DNA of 64,000 nucleotides from Aquitalea magnusonii (GCF_003202035.1 NZ_QJKC01000014.1:1-64000); one strand, 5' to 3'; numbered from the stretch's first letter, positions 45,435 to 53,911 are shown. Made by a program: numbers and translations. The notes: generated by a model from the letters alone, not told the origin.

Positions 45435-45965
45435 ATGCTTACCCTGAATGATATCGGCAACACCGGCAGCGCCAGCTTCGAACAACCCCTGGACATGCTG
45501 CTGGCCTGCCATGACAAGATCCGCCGCTTCTGCGACCAGCTGGACAAGCTGCCGGGCTATATCGCCGAACATGGCGTGAATGAGGCGGTAAAGAACACCA
45601 TCGATGGCGTGATCCGCTATTTTGACGTCGCCGGCCCCGCCCACCATATCGACGAGGAAGAAGAACTGTTCCCCATCCTGCTGGAGCGCGTCCCCACGGC
45701 AGCCCCGCGCATCGAACAGCTGGAGGCCGAGCACGGCTATCTGCATTCCTGCTGGAATGCCATTCGCGATGATCTGCGCGCCCTGCGCAATGGCGAAATC
45801 GACAGCATCAGCGAAAATGCCGTGGCCGAGTTTGTACGTCAGTACCGCGAGCATGCGGCATCGGAAGAGGCCTGGCTGATTCCGACCGCAGCCGCCACCC
45901 TGAATGCCGAGGAGTTGCGCGTGGCCGGCCAGCACATGGCCCAGCGCCGTCAGCAAGCCTGCTGA
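45435..45965 (+). CDS. Hemerythrin HHE-domain protein
   Basis: A 176-residue four-helix protein. Candidate di-iron ligands are ACHDKIRRFC, AHHIDEEEELFPIL, EAEHGYLHSCW and YREHAASEEAWLIP, matching the H..HxxxE..H..HxxxE pattern of bacterial hemerythrin-like proteins. Such proteins bind oxygen or nitric oxide, or protect iron-sulfur proteins; which applies here is not visible. GAGG lies about 10 nt before the ATG at 45435. It is divergent from the AmpD fusion gene. Confidence 0.88.
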   Translation: MLTLNDIGNTGSASFEQPLDMLLACHDKIRRFCDQLDKLPGYIAEHGVNEAVKNTIDGVIRYFDVAGPAHHIDEEEELFPILLERVPTAAPRIEQLEAEHGYLHSCWNAIRDDLRALRNGEIDSISENAVAEFVRQYREHAASEEAWLIPTAAATLNAEELRVAGQHMAQRRQQAC

Positions 45966-45984
45966 ACACCCGCCGGTCCTAAAG

Positions 45985-46012
45985 CAAAAAAGGATGCCGT
46001 CAGGCATCCTTT
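45985..46012 (-). terminator. First of two near-identical hairpins, minus-strand T-run
   Basis: AAAGGATGCC-gtca-GGCATCCTTT. The minus-strand reading ends in TTTTTTGC, so it terminates leftward transcription, for example read-through from tal. On the plus strand the T-run is poor. A second copy of the stem lies 187 bp to the right. Confidence 0.72.
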
Positions 46013-46175
46013 CAAAACGCCTTCGCGCTTTCTGGAAGGAAAGCGGGGCTCCCTTGCAGGGCAAGGGCGGGGGGATTGGGAGTAGATGGAAAGGCTGCGG
46101 AGTCGATAAGTCAACTGGAAGGCCCGGCTGTGCCGGGTCCAGTAGAATCCTGCCAAATCACGCTGTCAGCAGCCT

Positions 46176-46205
46176 AAAAGGATGCCGCAAGGCATCCTTT
46201 TTGCG
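46176..46205 (+). terminator. Second of two near-identical hairpins, plus-strand T-run
   Basis: AAAAGGATGCC-gcaa-GGCATCCTTTT followed by TG on the plus strand (five T in all). The stem is the same as that at 45989 with a different loop. It can end rightward transcription and may also serve tal, whose stop is 20 bp away on the other strand. Confidence 0.72.
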
Positions 46206-46224
46206 TTAGCGGCTGCCGCCAGTC

Positions 46225-47286
46225 TTAGGCCGTTAGTTGCAACAATGCGGCGAATGCATCTTCAAACAGCTTGAGCCCATCCTGCTGCAGCTTGTCGCCG
46301 ACCGCCACCAGGTCGATATCGGCCTCAGCCACCTCCAGCAGGGTGATCTGGGCCTGCTGCGCATCCTGCGGCAAGGTCAGCGCAGCCACGCCGTGATCAC
46401 GGAAGGCCGCCAGCGTGCCATCCGGCACGGTATTGACGGTTTCATCGCCAATCAGGCTTTCCACGTACAGCACATCGGAGTAAGCGGCGTTCTTGGTGCC
46501 GGTGGACGCCCACAGCAGGAATTGCGGCCAGGCACCGGCAGCCTTGAGCGCAGCAAACTCGCTGCCATGGAAACGCTGCTGATAGCGGGCGTAAGCCACC
46601 TTGGACAGGGCAATGGCGGTCTTGCCTTGCAAGGCTGCCGGCAGTTGCGGGTCCAGCAGGCTGTCAACCCGCGACAGGAAGAAGCTGGCTACGGCCTTGA
46701 TGCCGGACACCGGCTTGCCGGCGGCGTGGCGTGCGCTCAGGCCGTCGATATAGGCATCCCATACCGCTTCCACCTGCGGCAGGCTGAACAGCAGGGTGAT
46801 GTTGACGTTGATGCCCTCGGCCGTGAGCGTCTGGAAGGCGCGGATGCCGGCCGGCGTGGCCGGGATCTTGATCATGGCGTTGGGACGGCCGATCTCGGAC
46901 CACAAGCGGCGTGCCGCAGCCAGCGTGCCGGCTTCGTCGTGCGACAGGGCCGGCGACACTTCCAGGCTGACATAGCCATCATTGCCCTGGCTGCTGCGGT
47001 ACTGCTCCAGCAACAGGTCGCATGCGGCCTGGATGTCCGGCACCACCAGTGCCTCGTAGCGCTGCTCTGCGCTGAGCGCGGCATTGCTTTTCAGCTGTGC
47101 CAGATCACCCTGGTAACTGGCATCGCTGCTGATGGCCTTGTAGAAAATGGCCGGATTGGAAGTCACGCCGGCAATGCCGTCTTCTTGCAGCAAGGTGGCC
47201 AGTTGGCCGGAAGCCAGCAGTTCACGGGACAGATTATCCAGCCAGATACGCTGGCCGAACTGACGAATGGATTGCAGACGATTCAT
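46225..47286 (-). CDS. tal: Transaldolase, long (Tal/Pgi-N type) class
   Basis: A 353-residue TIM-barrel enzyme of the pentose phosphate pathway. It starts MNRLQSIRQFGQRIWLDNLSRELLASG and has GIAGVTSNPAIFYKAIS. The Schiff-base Lys is in NAMIKIPATPAGIRAFQ, followed by NVNITLLFSL. An ATG ten codons upstream (47316) gives a longer form. Neither start has a strong Shine-Dalgarno, and I chose the family-like one. It transfers a dihydroxyacetone unit from sedoheptulose-7-phosphate to glyceraldehyde-3-phosphate. Confidence 0.94.
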   Translation of the reverse strand: MNRLQSIRQFGQRIWLDNLSRELLASGQLATLLQEDGIAGVTSNPAIFYKAISSDASYQGDLAQLKSNAALSAEQRYEALVVPDIQAACDLLLEQYRSSQGNDGYVSLEVSPALSHDEAGTLAAARRLWSEIGRPNAMIKIPATPAGIRAFQTLTAEGINVNITLLFSLPQVEAVWDAYIDGLSARHAAGKPVSGIKAVASFFLSRVDSLLDPQLPAALQGKTAIALSKVAYARYQQRFHGSEFAALKAAGAWPQFLLWASTGTKNAAYSDVLYVESLIGDETVNTVPDGTLAAFRDHGVAALTLPQDAQQAQITLLEVAEADIDLVAVGDKLQQDGLKLFEDAFAALLQLTA

Positions 47287-47379
47287 GGTGTGGTCCGGGA
47301 ACAGGGTAGTTTGCATTATGGAGGAATATCCTAGCGCGCCAGCGCAGGCAGGCCAAGCCCCAAACGCAGCGATTTTCCG

Positions 47380-47679
47380 TTAACTTGCATGGAAATCACT
47401 GACTAAAACGTCATCAACAAATGGTTTGAGGAAAGAAACGAAATCCAGGTGGGCCGGGTGGTGCAGATAAGCATCACGGGCGGCCGCGTCGGCAAAGCTT
47501 AACAGCCAGCCGTGGGTGAAACCCTGCTGCAAGCCTTCCGGGCTGCAATCCGGCCCGCCGGCAAAGGACTGGATGCCGGCGATCAGCGCAGGCAAGGCGG
47601 CAAAACGCCGGCTGATTTCGGCAATGTCGGACGGCGTGGACGCCGCGGTAAAACGCAACAACACCACATGATGCAGCAT
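47380..47679 (-). CDS. Dabb-domain (stress-responsive alpha/beta barrel) protein
   Basis: A 99-residue ferredoxin-like protein beginning MLHHVVLLRFTA. The GFTHGWLLSFADAAARDAYLHHPAHLDFVSFLKPFVDDVLVSDF end is typical of the Dabb family. Bacterial members have no agreed function. It lies alone between tal and phoR on the same strand, with about 90-130 bp on either side. Confidence 0.87.
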   Translation of the reverse strand: MLHHVVLLRFTAASTPSDIAEISRRFAALPALIAGIQSFAGGPDCSPEGLQQGFTHGWLLSFADAAARDAYLHHPAHLDFVSFLKPFVDDVLVSDFHAS

Positions 47680-47806
47680 GCCAGCTCCTTGGCGGTGGAA
47701 GCTGCCATCCTACCTGCCATGAGGCGGGCTGGCGAGGGTTGGCCAGACCAGCAGCCCAGCCGGCCGACCGTGGCCGGCGCAGCCTGCTGGCCAGCCATGG
47801 CGCCAA

Positions 47807-49126
47807 TCAGGCGCTGTGGGAGCCGTTTTCCGGTTCGGCGGAACGCTCGCGCTGGAAAATCACGCTGAAGGTACTGCCCTTGTCCGGTTCGCTCTTGATA
47901 TCCAGCCTGGCGTTGTGGCGGGCAATCACATGCTTGACGATGGCCAGGCCAAGGCCGGTGCCGCCATTGCCGCGGGAACGGCCACGATCCACCCGGTAAA
48001 AGCGCTCGGTCAGCCGCGGGATATGCTCGCGCGGAATGCCAATGCCGCTGTCCTTGACGGAAAAACGCAGGCGTTCGCCTTCGGCCTTCCACGACAGGGT
48101 GATGGCGCCGCCTTCCGGGGTGTAACGCACGGCATTGGATACCAGGTTGCCAAACGCCGAATGCAGCTCCTGCGCACTGCCCCACAACCACTGGCTGCAA
48201 TCCCTTTCCAGCCTGATCTGGTGCCGGCCCTGCGACAGGCCTTCGGCCTCCACCATCAGGGTATCCAGCATCAGCTGCATGTTGACCTTTTCCGCCACCG
48301 CGGCCTTGGGGCTGTTTTCCAGCCGCGACAGGGTCAGCAGATCTTCCACCAGGCTTTGCATGCGCCGCGACTGCTCCATCATCATCGGCAGAAAGTGGCT
48401 GAGTGTGGCCTGATCCACTTCTTCCATGTCGGACAGCGTCTCGAGAAAACCGCCCACCACCGTCAGCGGCGTACGCAGTTCATGCGAAACATTGGCGACA
48501 AAATCGCGATGCACGGTCTGCACCCGCTCCAGCGAAGTGATGTCGCGGCTGAGCAGCAATTTGCGCGTGGAATCGAAGGGCACCAGCTGCACCGAGATCA
48601 CCAGCTCGCGCGGCTGGGTAAACTGCAACACCAGCGGCTGACTGAAGCTGGCGTTTTTCATGTAGGCATGAAAGCTGGGCTGGCGAATGAGATTGAGAAT
48701 CTGGTTACCCACATCCTGCTTGCGGTCCAGGTTCAGATGCTCCATCGCCATCGGGTTGATCCACTCGATACGGTCATGCTCGTCCAGCACCACCACCCCA
48801 TCCGGCATGGCCTCGCCGGCATTGATGAAGCGCTCCAGCACATTGGTCAGCTTGCGCTTGCTCTGCATCTGGGTACGCATGGTGCGGTACAAGGTCATGA
48901 ACACCGTATGCCAGGCACCGAAACCATCCGGCACCCGTTCGGCCGTGGGGTGGTCAAGCCAGCGCAGCAACAGGGCAATGTGATAGAGATGAAATCCCAG
49001 CCAGGCCAGCAGGCTGAGACAGGCAGCGATCAGGCCTTCAATCGGGCCGCTGAAGGCCCAGAAGCCCAGGCCGATGAAGAGGATGACAATCAGCCAAACC
49101 AGGGTACGCTGCAGGAATTCTCGCAA
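47807..49126 (-). CDS. phoR: Phosphate regulon sensor histidine kinase PhoR
   Basis: A 439-residue membrane kinase. Two helices lie within residues 1-52, then a linker, and a PAS domain at about 100-195. The HisKA motif is HRDFVANVSHELRTPLTVVGGF, and the ATPase boxes are NLVSNAVRYTPEGG, VKDSGIGIP and GGTGLGLAIVKH. The frame starts with TTG at 49126, 7 bp beyond the phoB stop, with GTGAGG upstream overlapping that stop. It phosphorylates PhoB under phosphate limitation. Confidence 0.95.
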   Translation of the reverse strand: MREFLQRTLVWLIVILFIGLGFWAFSGPIEGLIAACLSLLAWLGFHLYHIALLLRWLDHPTAERVPDGFGAWHTVFMTLYRTMRTQMQSKRKLTNVLERFINAGEAMPDGVVVLDEHDRIEWINPMAMEHLNLDRKQDVGNQILNLIRQPSFHAYMKNASFSQPLVLQFTQPRELVISVQLVPFDSTRKLLLSRDITSLERVQTVHRDFVANVSHELRTPLTVVGGFLETLSDMEEVDQATLSHFLPMMMEQSRRMQSLVEDLLTLSRLENSPKAAVAEKVNMQLMLDTLMVEAEGLSQGRHQIRLERDCSQWLWGSAQELHSAFGNLVSNAVRYTPEGGAITLSWKAEGERLRFSVKDSGIGIPREHIPRLTERFYRVDRGRSRGNGGTGLGLAIVKHVIARHNARLDIKSEPDKGSTFSVIFQRERSAEPENGSHSA

Positions 49127-49133
49127 GACTGCC

Positions 49134-49823
49134 TCACTGCTGGGTGGAGAAACGGTAACCTGTGCCGCGAACGGTCTGAATCAGGGCATCATGGCCGGTG
49201 GTTTCCAGCGAACTGCGCAGGCGGCGGATATGCACGTCGACCGTACGCTCCTCCACGAAGACATGATCGCCCCACACCTGATCCAGCAGCTGGGAACGCG
49301 AGTGTACACGCTCCGGGTGCGTCATGAAGAAATGCAGCAGGCGGAATTCGGTCGGCCCCAGATCGATGGTGCCGCCATTGCCACTGACGCGATGGGTGAT
49401 CGGGTCCAGCCGCAAGCCCTGCACCTCGACCGCATCATCGGTCATCTGCGGCGCGCGGCGACGCAATACGGCCTTGATGCGGGCCAGCAGCTCGCGCGGC
49501 GAAAAGGGTTTGGTGATGTAGTCATCCGCACCGGACTCCAGCCCGGTAATCTTGTCCTGCTCGTCGGAGCGGGCAGTCAGCATGATGATGGGGATGTGCT
49601 TGGTGCGTTCGTCCGAACGCAGGCGCTTGGCGATATCCACCCCGGAAGCACCCGGCAGCATCCAGTCCAGCAACACCAGGTCGGGCAGTGCATTGCGCAC
49701 CAGGGTCAGGGCAGCTTCGGCCGTGCTGGCACGCAAGACGTGATGCCCCGCCTGGGTGAGGTTAAAGGCGATCAGTTCCTGAATCGCCGGTTCGTCTTCA
49801 ACAAGCAAAATATTGGCAGCCAT
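49134..49823 (-). CDS. phoB: Phosphate regulon response regulator PhoB
   Basis: A 229-residue OmpR-family regulator. The receiver domain has ILLVEDEPAIQELI (acidic pair), LVLLDWMLPGASG (phospho-Asp in DWMLPG) and TARSDE with the Thr and KPFSPREL Lys. The winged helix is VSGNGGTIDLGPTEFRLLHFFMTHPERVHSRSQLLDQVWG, ending VRGTGYRFSTQQ. A Pho-box-like sequence precedes it, so it probably activates itself and phoR. Confidence 0.96.
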   Translation of the reverse strand: MAANILLVEDEPAIQELIAFNLTQAGHHVLRASTAEAALTLVRNALPDLVLLDWMLPGASGVDIAKRLRSDERTKHIPIIMLTARSDEQDKITGLESGADDYITKPFSPRELLARIKAVLRRRAPQMTDDAVEVQGLRLDPITHRVSGNGGTIDLGPTEFRLLHFFMTHPERVHSRSQLLDQVWGDHVFVEERTVDVHIRRLRSSLETTGHDALIQTVRGTGYRFSTQQ

Positions 49824-49854
49824 GTATCGGTCCAGTCCCGGTTTGATTATGGCA

Positions 49855-49888
49855 AGGATAAAAACCAGCGATTACAGAAATATGACAT
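49855..49888 (-). promoter_or_regulatory. Pho box and -10 box upstream of phoB
   Basis: On the minus strand ATGTCATATTTCTGTAAT (49871-49888) closely follows the two CTGTCAT-like half-sites of the Pho box, 11 bp apart. TATCCT at 49855-49860 follows after 10 bp, the usual distance from a Pho box to the -10 element. It supports phosphate-controlled autoregulation. Confidence 0.75.
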
Positions 49889-49976
49889 TTCTTAAATAGT
49901 TGCCGAAACTTTTACCGCACGCGCCAGCACAGGGGGCAAGGCTGTCATCTTGCCATGCCTGGCCCGGAAAACAGGC

Positions 49977-50007
49977 AAAAAAAACGGGCCTGCCACAAGG
50001 CAGACCC
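49977..50007 (-). terminator. Orphan intrinsic terminator upstream of phoB
   Basis: On the minus strand GGGTCTGCC-TTGT-GGCAGGCCC (one mismatch) is followed by eight T. No protein gene on the minus strand ends here: the nearest one upstream is gapA, beyond 50920, which has its own terminator. It may close a small RNA transcribed from the 50000-50180 region. Confidence 0.75.
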
Positions 50008-50177
50008 GGAATGGCCTTCGTCAAAAATTTGTTTGTCTGACTTGAGACCAGGGACAAAGAGATCACCAGGACAGTTTCAAACGGGTTACATGCAAATGAA
50101 CCCATCAGCAACGAATCCGGACAAGAGCCATCCCGGCGGGACAGTGCCGAAACAGCTCTGATACGGCAGGCATTGTA
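49978..50177 (-). ncRNA. Candidate small RNA gene between phoB and the Lrp-like gene
   Basis: A -10-like TACAAT lies at 50172-50177 on the minus strand (the -35 is weak). The strand has no supported protein, contains a stem GGGTT/AACCC near 50076-50104, and ends at the orphan terminator. A transcript of about 190 nt would result. This is inference from signals only. Confidence 0.35.
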
Positions 50178-50196
50178 CGGAGCTGGCAGCAATAAT

Positions 50197-50228
50197 TTAA
50201 TGTGAAAATATGGGATTTTTCGCATTAA
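50197..50228. promoter_or_regulatory. Inverted repeat upstream of the Lrp-like gene
   Basis: TTAATGTGAAAA and TTTTCGCATTAA are 12-bp arms with one mismatch around an 8-bp spacer. They lie 49 bp before the regulator start, in AT-rich DNA. Lrp/AsnC regulators commonly bind such sites in their own promoters. Confidence 0.55.
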
Positions 50229-50276
50229 TGCCTTGTAAAATGGCTTTTTTAAGCCATGAAACTTTCGATTCGTAGT

Positions 50277-50720
50277 ATGGATAAATTCGACAAAAAAATT
50301 CTGGCTGCCCTGCATGAAAATGCCCGTATCAGCTTTGCCGAACTGGCCCGGCGGGTGAACCTGTCGGCACCGGCCATTGCCGACCGGGTGGCCAAGCTGG
50401 AAGCACAAGGCGTCATCACCGGCTACCATGCCCAGATCGATCCGGCCAAGGTTGGTCTGCCCATTTTCTGCATGATCGAGCTGACGGTGAAGCATCTGGA
50501 GTACTACGTGGTGCTGGAAAGAATCCGCAATATGCCGCAGGTACTGGAGTGCGCCTCCATCACCGGCACCAGCGGCCTGATGATGAAAGTGGCAGTCGAT
50601 ACCATGCCCAGCCTGCAGGCACTGATTGCCCAGTTGATGCAGTTTGGCGATACCAAGACCTCCATCATCATCGACATGCCGGTTGCACCGCGCATGCCGC
50701 AACTGCTGCAGGACGACTGA
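50277..50720 (+). CDS. Lrp/AsnC family transcriptional regulator
   Basis: A 147-residue protein. The N-terminal helix-turn-helix is MDKFDKKILAALHENARISFAELARRVNLSAPAIADRVAKLEAQGVITGY, followed by the RAM ligand domain (IFCMIELTVKHLEYYVVLERIRNMPQVLECASITGTSGLMMKV). An ATG seven codons upstream is also in frame. Neither start has a clear Shine-Dalgarno. Effector and targets are unknown; it is divergent from the candidate RNA and phoB. Confidence 0.9.
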   Translation: MDKFDKKILAALHENARISFAELARRVNLSAPAIADRVAKLEAQGVITGYHAQIDPAKVGLPIFCMIELTVKHLEYYVVLERIRNMPQVLECASITGTSGLMMKVAVDTMPSLQALIAQLMQFGDTKTSIIIDMPVAPRMPQLLQDD

Positions 50721-50750
50721 AAGCCGCGGCCGACACGGTACATCCCAGGC

Positions 50751-50786
50751 AAAAAAATGGCCGAAGAATCGACGATTCTTCGGCCA
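50751..50786 (-). terminator. 29-bp perfect palindrome terminator after gapA
   Basis: Arms TGGCCGAAGAATCG (50758-50771) and CGATTCTTCGGCCA (50773-50786) flank one base. On the minus strand seven T follow. It lies about 135 nt beyond the gapA stop and 38 nt after the Lrp-like stop, and shares TGGCCGAAGA with the hisA-hisF terminator. Confidence 0.85.
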
Positions 50787-50919
50787 AACTCTTGGGAGAG
50801 ACCATATAGAAGCACATCTACGAACGAAGCACCCAGGCAGGCATCTTCTGACCAATGCCTGCCGGGTTTACTGCACCGGTTTCCCCCTGGTGGTTCTGAC
50901 GCCACCAGGGGGAGACGGA

Positions 50920-51930
50920 TTACTTGGCAGCCACCCAGGCCAGCGAGGTGTCCAGCATGCGGTTGGCAAAGCCCCACTCGTTGTCGTACCAGGACAGTAC
51001 CTTGACTTCGCGGCCAGCGATGACGCGGGTCAGCGTGGAATCAAACACGCTGGAAGCCGGGTGGTGCAGGAAGTCACGCGAAACCAGCGGCAGGGTGTTG
51101 ACGGCCAGCACGCCAGCCAGACGGCCTTTGGCAGCGGCGGTGATCAGCTCGTTGACCTCTTCCACCGTGGTATCGCGCGAGGAGGTGAAGGTCAGGTCGA
51201 CCAGCGAGACATTGCTGACCGGAACGCGGACGGCAAAGCCATCCAGCTTGCCCTTGAGCTTGGGCAGCACCAGGCCGACGGCAGCAGCGGCACCGGTCTT
51301 GGTCGGGATCATCGACACGGCGGCAGAACGGGCACGGCGCAGGTCGGAGTGATCGGTATCCAGCAGCACCTGGTCGTTGGTGTAGGCATGGATGGTGGTC
51401 ATCAGGCCACGTTCGATACCGATGGTATCGATCAGTGGCTGTACCAGCGGAGCCAGACAGTTGGTGGTGCAGGAAGCGTTGGATACCACGGTCATGGCGC
51501 TGGTGAGCACATCGTCGTTGACACCGAACACCACGGTGGCATCGGCATCGTTGGCCGGAGCGGAAATCAGCACGCGCTTGGCACCGGCTTCCAGATGCAG
51601 GGCGGCCTTGTCGCGTTTGGTGAAGATGCCGGTACATTCCAGTACCACGTCCACGCCCAGTTCCTTCCACGGCAGCTCGGCCGGGTTACGGATGGACAGC
51701 AGCTTGATCGGCTTGCCGTTCACCACCAGGGCATCGCCTTCCAGTGCGATGGTGCCACCGAAGGGGCCATGCACGCTGTCAAAGCGGGTGAGGTGTTCGT
51801 GCAGTTCCGGCTTGCCCAGGTCATTGATGGCCACGATCTCGATATCGCGGTCAGCAAAGCGCTCCTGCCAGGCGCGGACCACCATGCGGCCGATACGGCC
51901 GTAACCATTAATGGCAACTTTCAACGTCAT
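50920..51930 (-). CDS. gapA: Glyceraldehyde-3-phosphate dehydrogenase, type I
   Basis: A 336-residue NAD-dependent glycolytic enzyme. [21 protein letters not shown] is the Rossmann start, [12 protein letters not shown] holds the catalytic Cys, and [33 protein letters not shown] is the phosphate-binding part. The ATG at 51930 has GGAGG upstream; an upstream in-frame start is not family-like. It lies downstream of the GlcNAc operon on the same strand, with 175 bp between. Confidence 0.96.
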   Translation of the reverse strand: MTLKVAINGYGRIGRMVVRAWQERFADRDIEIVAINDLGKPELHEHLTRFDSVHGPFGGTIALEGDALVVNGKPIKLLSIRNPAELPWKELGVDVVLECTGIFTKRDKAALHLEAGAKRVLISAPANDADATVVFGVNDDVLTSAMTVVSNASCTTNCLAPLVQPLIDTIGIERGLMTTIHAYTNDQVLLDTDHSDLRRARSAAVSMIPTKTGAAAAVGLVLPKLKGKLDGFAVRVPVSNVSLVDLTFTSSRDTTVEEVNELITAAAKGRLAGVLAVNTLPLVSRDFLHHPASSVFDSTLTRVIAGREVKVLSWYDNEWGFANRMLDTSLAWVAAK

Positions 51931-52105
51931 GATGCATCCTCCAAAATGATAATGGCGCAAGGTCATCTAAGCGTGCCCTGCGCCATTCAATTTCTGCTCC
52001 TTTTGCTCTGTAAGCAAGTGACTACAAAAGTAGTGTGCAGGCTACCAACAAAGCGGTGAAATCCTTGTCGGGCAAGGCCCGCCGCCCTGTAGTGCCCGGC
52101 TGTGC

Positions 52106-53848
52106 TCAGCCCTGTAACAAACTGGCAAAAGGAGCAGGGTCTTCTGCCAATACCACATGTAGCAGATTGCCGGAAAATGTGGTCACGCCACGCGCGCCCA
52201 GGGCGTGCAGGGCCTGTTCATCCACCAGGCTGGCATCGGCCACTTCCACCCGCAGGCGGCTGCCGGCCACGGCCTCCACATGTTTTACATTAGCTGCTCC
52301 GCCCAGGGCCTGCAGCCAGTCGTTACGCTGGCCACTGCTGGCCACGGCCTTGACGCTGCTCACCACCACCGCCGGGGCTGCGTTATCCGTCACCGCAACA
52401 CCCTGCTGCAGGGCCGTGCGGATTTCATCAGAGATCAGATCGGCCTCCGGCCCCAGCACGACCTGCACACTGCCAGCCGCCGGCTTGATCAGCCCACGCG
52501 AGCCCAGGGCCTTGAGCGCAGCCTCGTCCACCTTGGCGTTATCCGCCACCTGCAGGCGCAGACGGGTGGTGCAGGCATCCACTGCTTTCAGGTTGGCCGC
52601 CCCACCGAGCGCCAGGATGAAGCCATGTGCGCGCGCCGATCCGGCAAGCACTTGCACGGCGACTTGCGGCGCATCTTCCCGCCCCATGGTCTGCAGATTG
52701 AATTTGCGGATAAAGAAGCTGAACAGGCCGTAATAGATGACGAAATACAGCAGGCCCACCGGCAGCAGCAGCAGTGGTTTCTGGGCAATGCCGAAATTGA
52801 GCAGGTAGTCGAACAGGCCGGCGGAGAAGCCAAAGCCCAGGTGCACGCCCAGTGCATACATCAGCGCCATGGCAACACCGGTCAGCACGGCATGAATGGC
52901 ATACAGCACCGGCGCGAGGAACATGAAGGCGAATTCGACCGGTTCGGTCACCCCGGTCAGAAAAGCCGTCAGCGCCATCGAGAACAGCACGCCGCCCACC
53001 GCGGCCTTGTTTTCCGGCTTGGCGGCACGATACATGGCCAGGCAGGCCGCGGGCAGGCCGAACATCATCACCGGGAAAAAGCCGCTCATGAACATGCCGG
53101 CGCTCCTGTCGCCCGCAAAGAAGCGGGTGAGGTCGCCATGAACCAGCTTGCCGGCCGTATCGGTGTAATCACCCACCTGGAACCACACGATGGTGTTGAG
53201 GATGTGATGCAGGCCGGTGACGATGAGCAGGCGATTGAGCACACCGTAGATAAACAGGCCAATCTCCCCCACCCCGATCAGCCACTTGCCCAGCGCGTCG
53301 ATGCCGTTCTGCACCGGCGGCCAGGCCAGGCCCAACACCACGCCCAGCAGCAGCATGGCAAAGCCGGTGGCAATCGGCACGAAACGCCGGCCACCGAAGA
53401 AGGCCAGATAGGTGGGCAGCTTGATGTCCTTGTAGCGGTTGTACAGCACACCGGCCACCAGGCCGGCCAGAATGCCGGCCAGCACCCCCATGTTGATGGC
53501 GAAAGGCTTGCCCGCAGGATCGAGATGCACCAGCGACTTGAAGACATCGTAGCCCAGCAGCGTGTCGGGCATCACTTTCAGCACCGCGGTCAGCACCATA
53601 TAGCCGATGGCCCCGGCCAGGCCGGCGGCGCCATTATTGTCGCGGGCAAAGCCCACGGCCACGCCGATGGCAAAAATCAGCGCCAGATTGCCGAAAATGG
53701 CATCACCAGCCTGGGCCATCACCTTGATGTCCAACAGATCGGGCTGGCCCAGGCGCAACAGCAGGCCGGCCACCGGCAACACGGCAATCGGCAGCATCAG
53801 GGCACGGCCCAGCTGCTGGATGCCGGCAAACTTGTTTTGTGTACTCAC
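52106..53848 (-). CDS. nagE: GlcNAc-specific PTS enzyme IIBC with a second, degenerate IIB domain
   Basis: A 580-residue membrane permease. The IIC domain (residues about 1-370) has GRALMLPIAVLPVAGLLLRLG, GARDNN-type FARDNNGAAGLAGAIGY and GVTEPVEFAFMFLAP. The first IIB domain carries the phospho-Cys at residue 426 in VDACTTRLRL. A second IIB-like domain follows (about 500-580), but its matching position is Val527 (VEAVAGSRLRV), so it cannot be phosphorylated in the usual way. The start is GTG at 53848 with AGGAGG 7 nt upstream. IIA is supplied by the upstream NagF. Confidence 0.92.
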   Translation of the reverse strand: MSTQNKFAGIQQLGRALMLPIAVLPVAGLLLRLGQPDLLDIKVMAQAGDAIFGNLALIFAIGVAVGFARDNNGAAGLAGAIGYMVLTAVLKVMPDTLLGYDVFKSLVHLDPAGKPFAINMGVLAGILAGLVAGVLYNRYKDIKLPTYLAFFGGRRFVPIATGFAMLLLGVVLGLAWPPVQNGIDALGKWLIGVGEIGLFIYGVLNRLLIVTGLHHILNTIVWFQVGDYTDTAGKLVHGDLTRFFAGDRSAGMFMSGFFPVMMFGLPAACLAMYRAAKPENKAAVGGVLFSMALTAFLTGVTEPVEFAFMFLAPVLYAIHAVLTGVAMALMYALGVHLGFGFSAGLFDYLLNFGIAQKPLLLLPVGLLYFVIYYGLFSFFIRKFNLQTMGREDAPQVAVQVLAGSARAHGFILALGGAANLKAVDACTTRLRLQVADNAKVDEAALKALGSRGLIKPAAGSVQVVLGPEADLISDEIRTALQQGVAVTDNAAPAVVVSSVKAVASSGQRNDWLQALGGAANVKHVEAVAGSRLRVEVADASLVDEQALHALGARGVTTFSGNLLHVVLAEDPAPFASLLQG

Positions 53849-53871
53849 CTCTACTCCTCCTTGAGTTTATC

Positions 53872-53891
53872 GGATGGCCTGACGGCCATCC
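53872..53891 (-). other. Intercistronic hairpin between nagF and nagE
   Basis: GGATGGCC-tgac-GGCCATCC is a perfect 8-bp stem in the 63-bp gap, just upstream of the nagE Shine-Dalgarno. It has no T-run on the minus strand, so it is more likely an mRNA stabiliser or processing site than a terminator. Confidence 0.5.
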
Positions 53892-53911
53892 TGTTTTGTC
53901 CGCAAGCCGGC

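Noticed and set aside
46013-46170. tRNA gene between hemerythrin and tal
   Set aside because: The stems present do not form a cloverleaf, and I could not find T-arm or acceptor pairing.
49872-50855. 327-codon minus-strand open frame across the phoB-Lrp intergenic region
   Set aside because: It overlaps the Lrp-like gene in antisense and has no family match; the terminator and -10 box in it fit a small RNA better than a protein.
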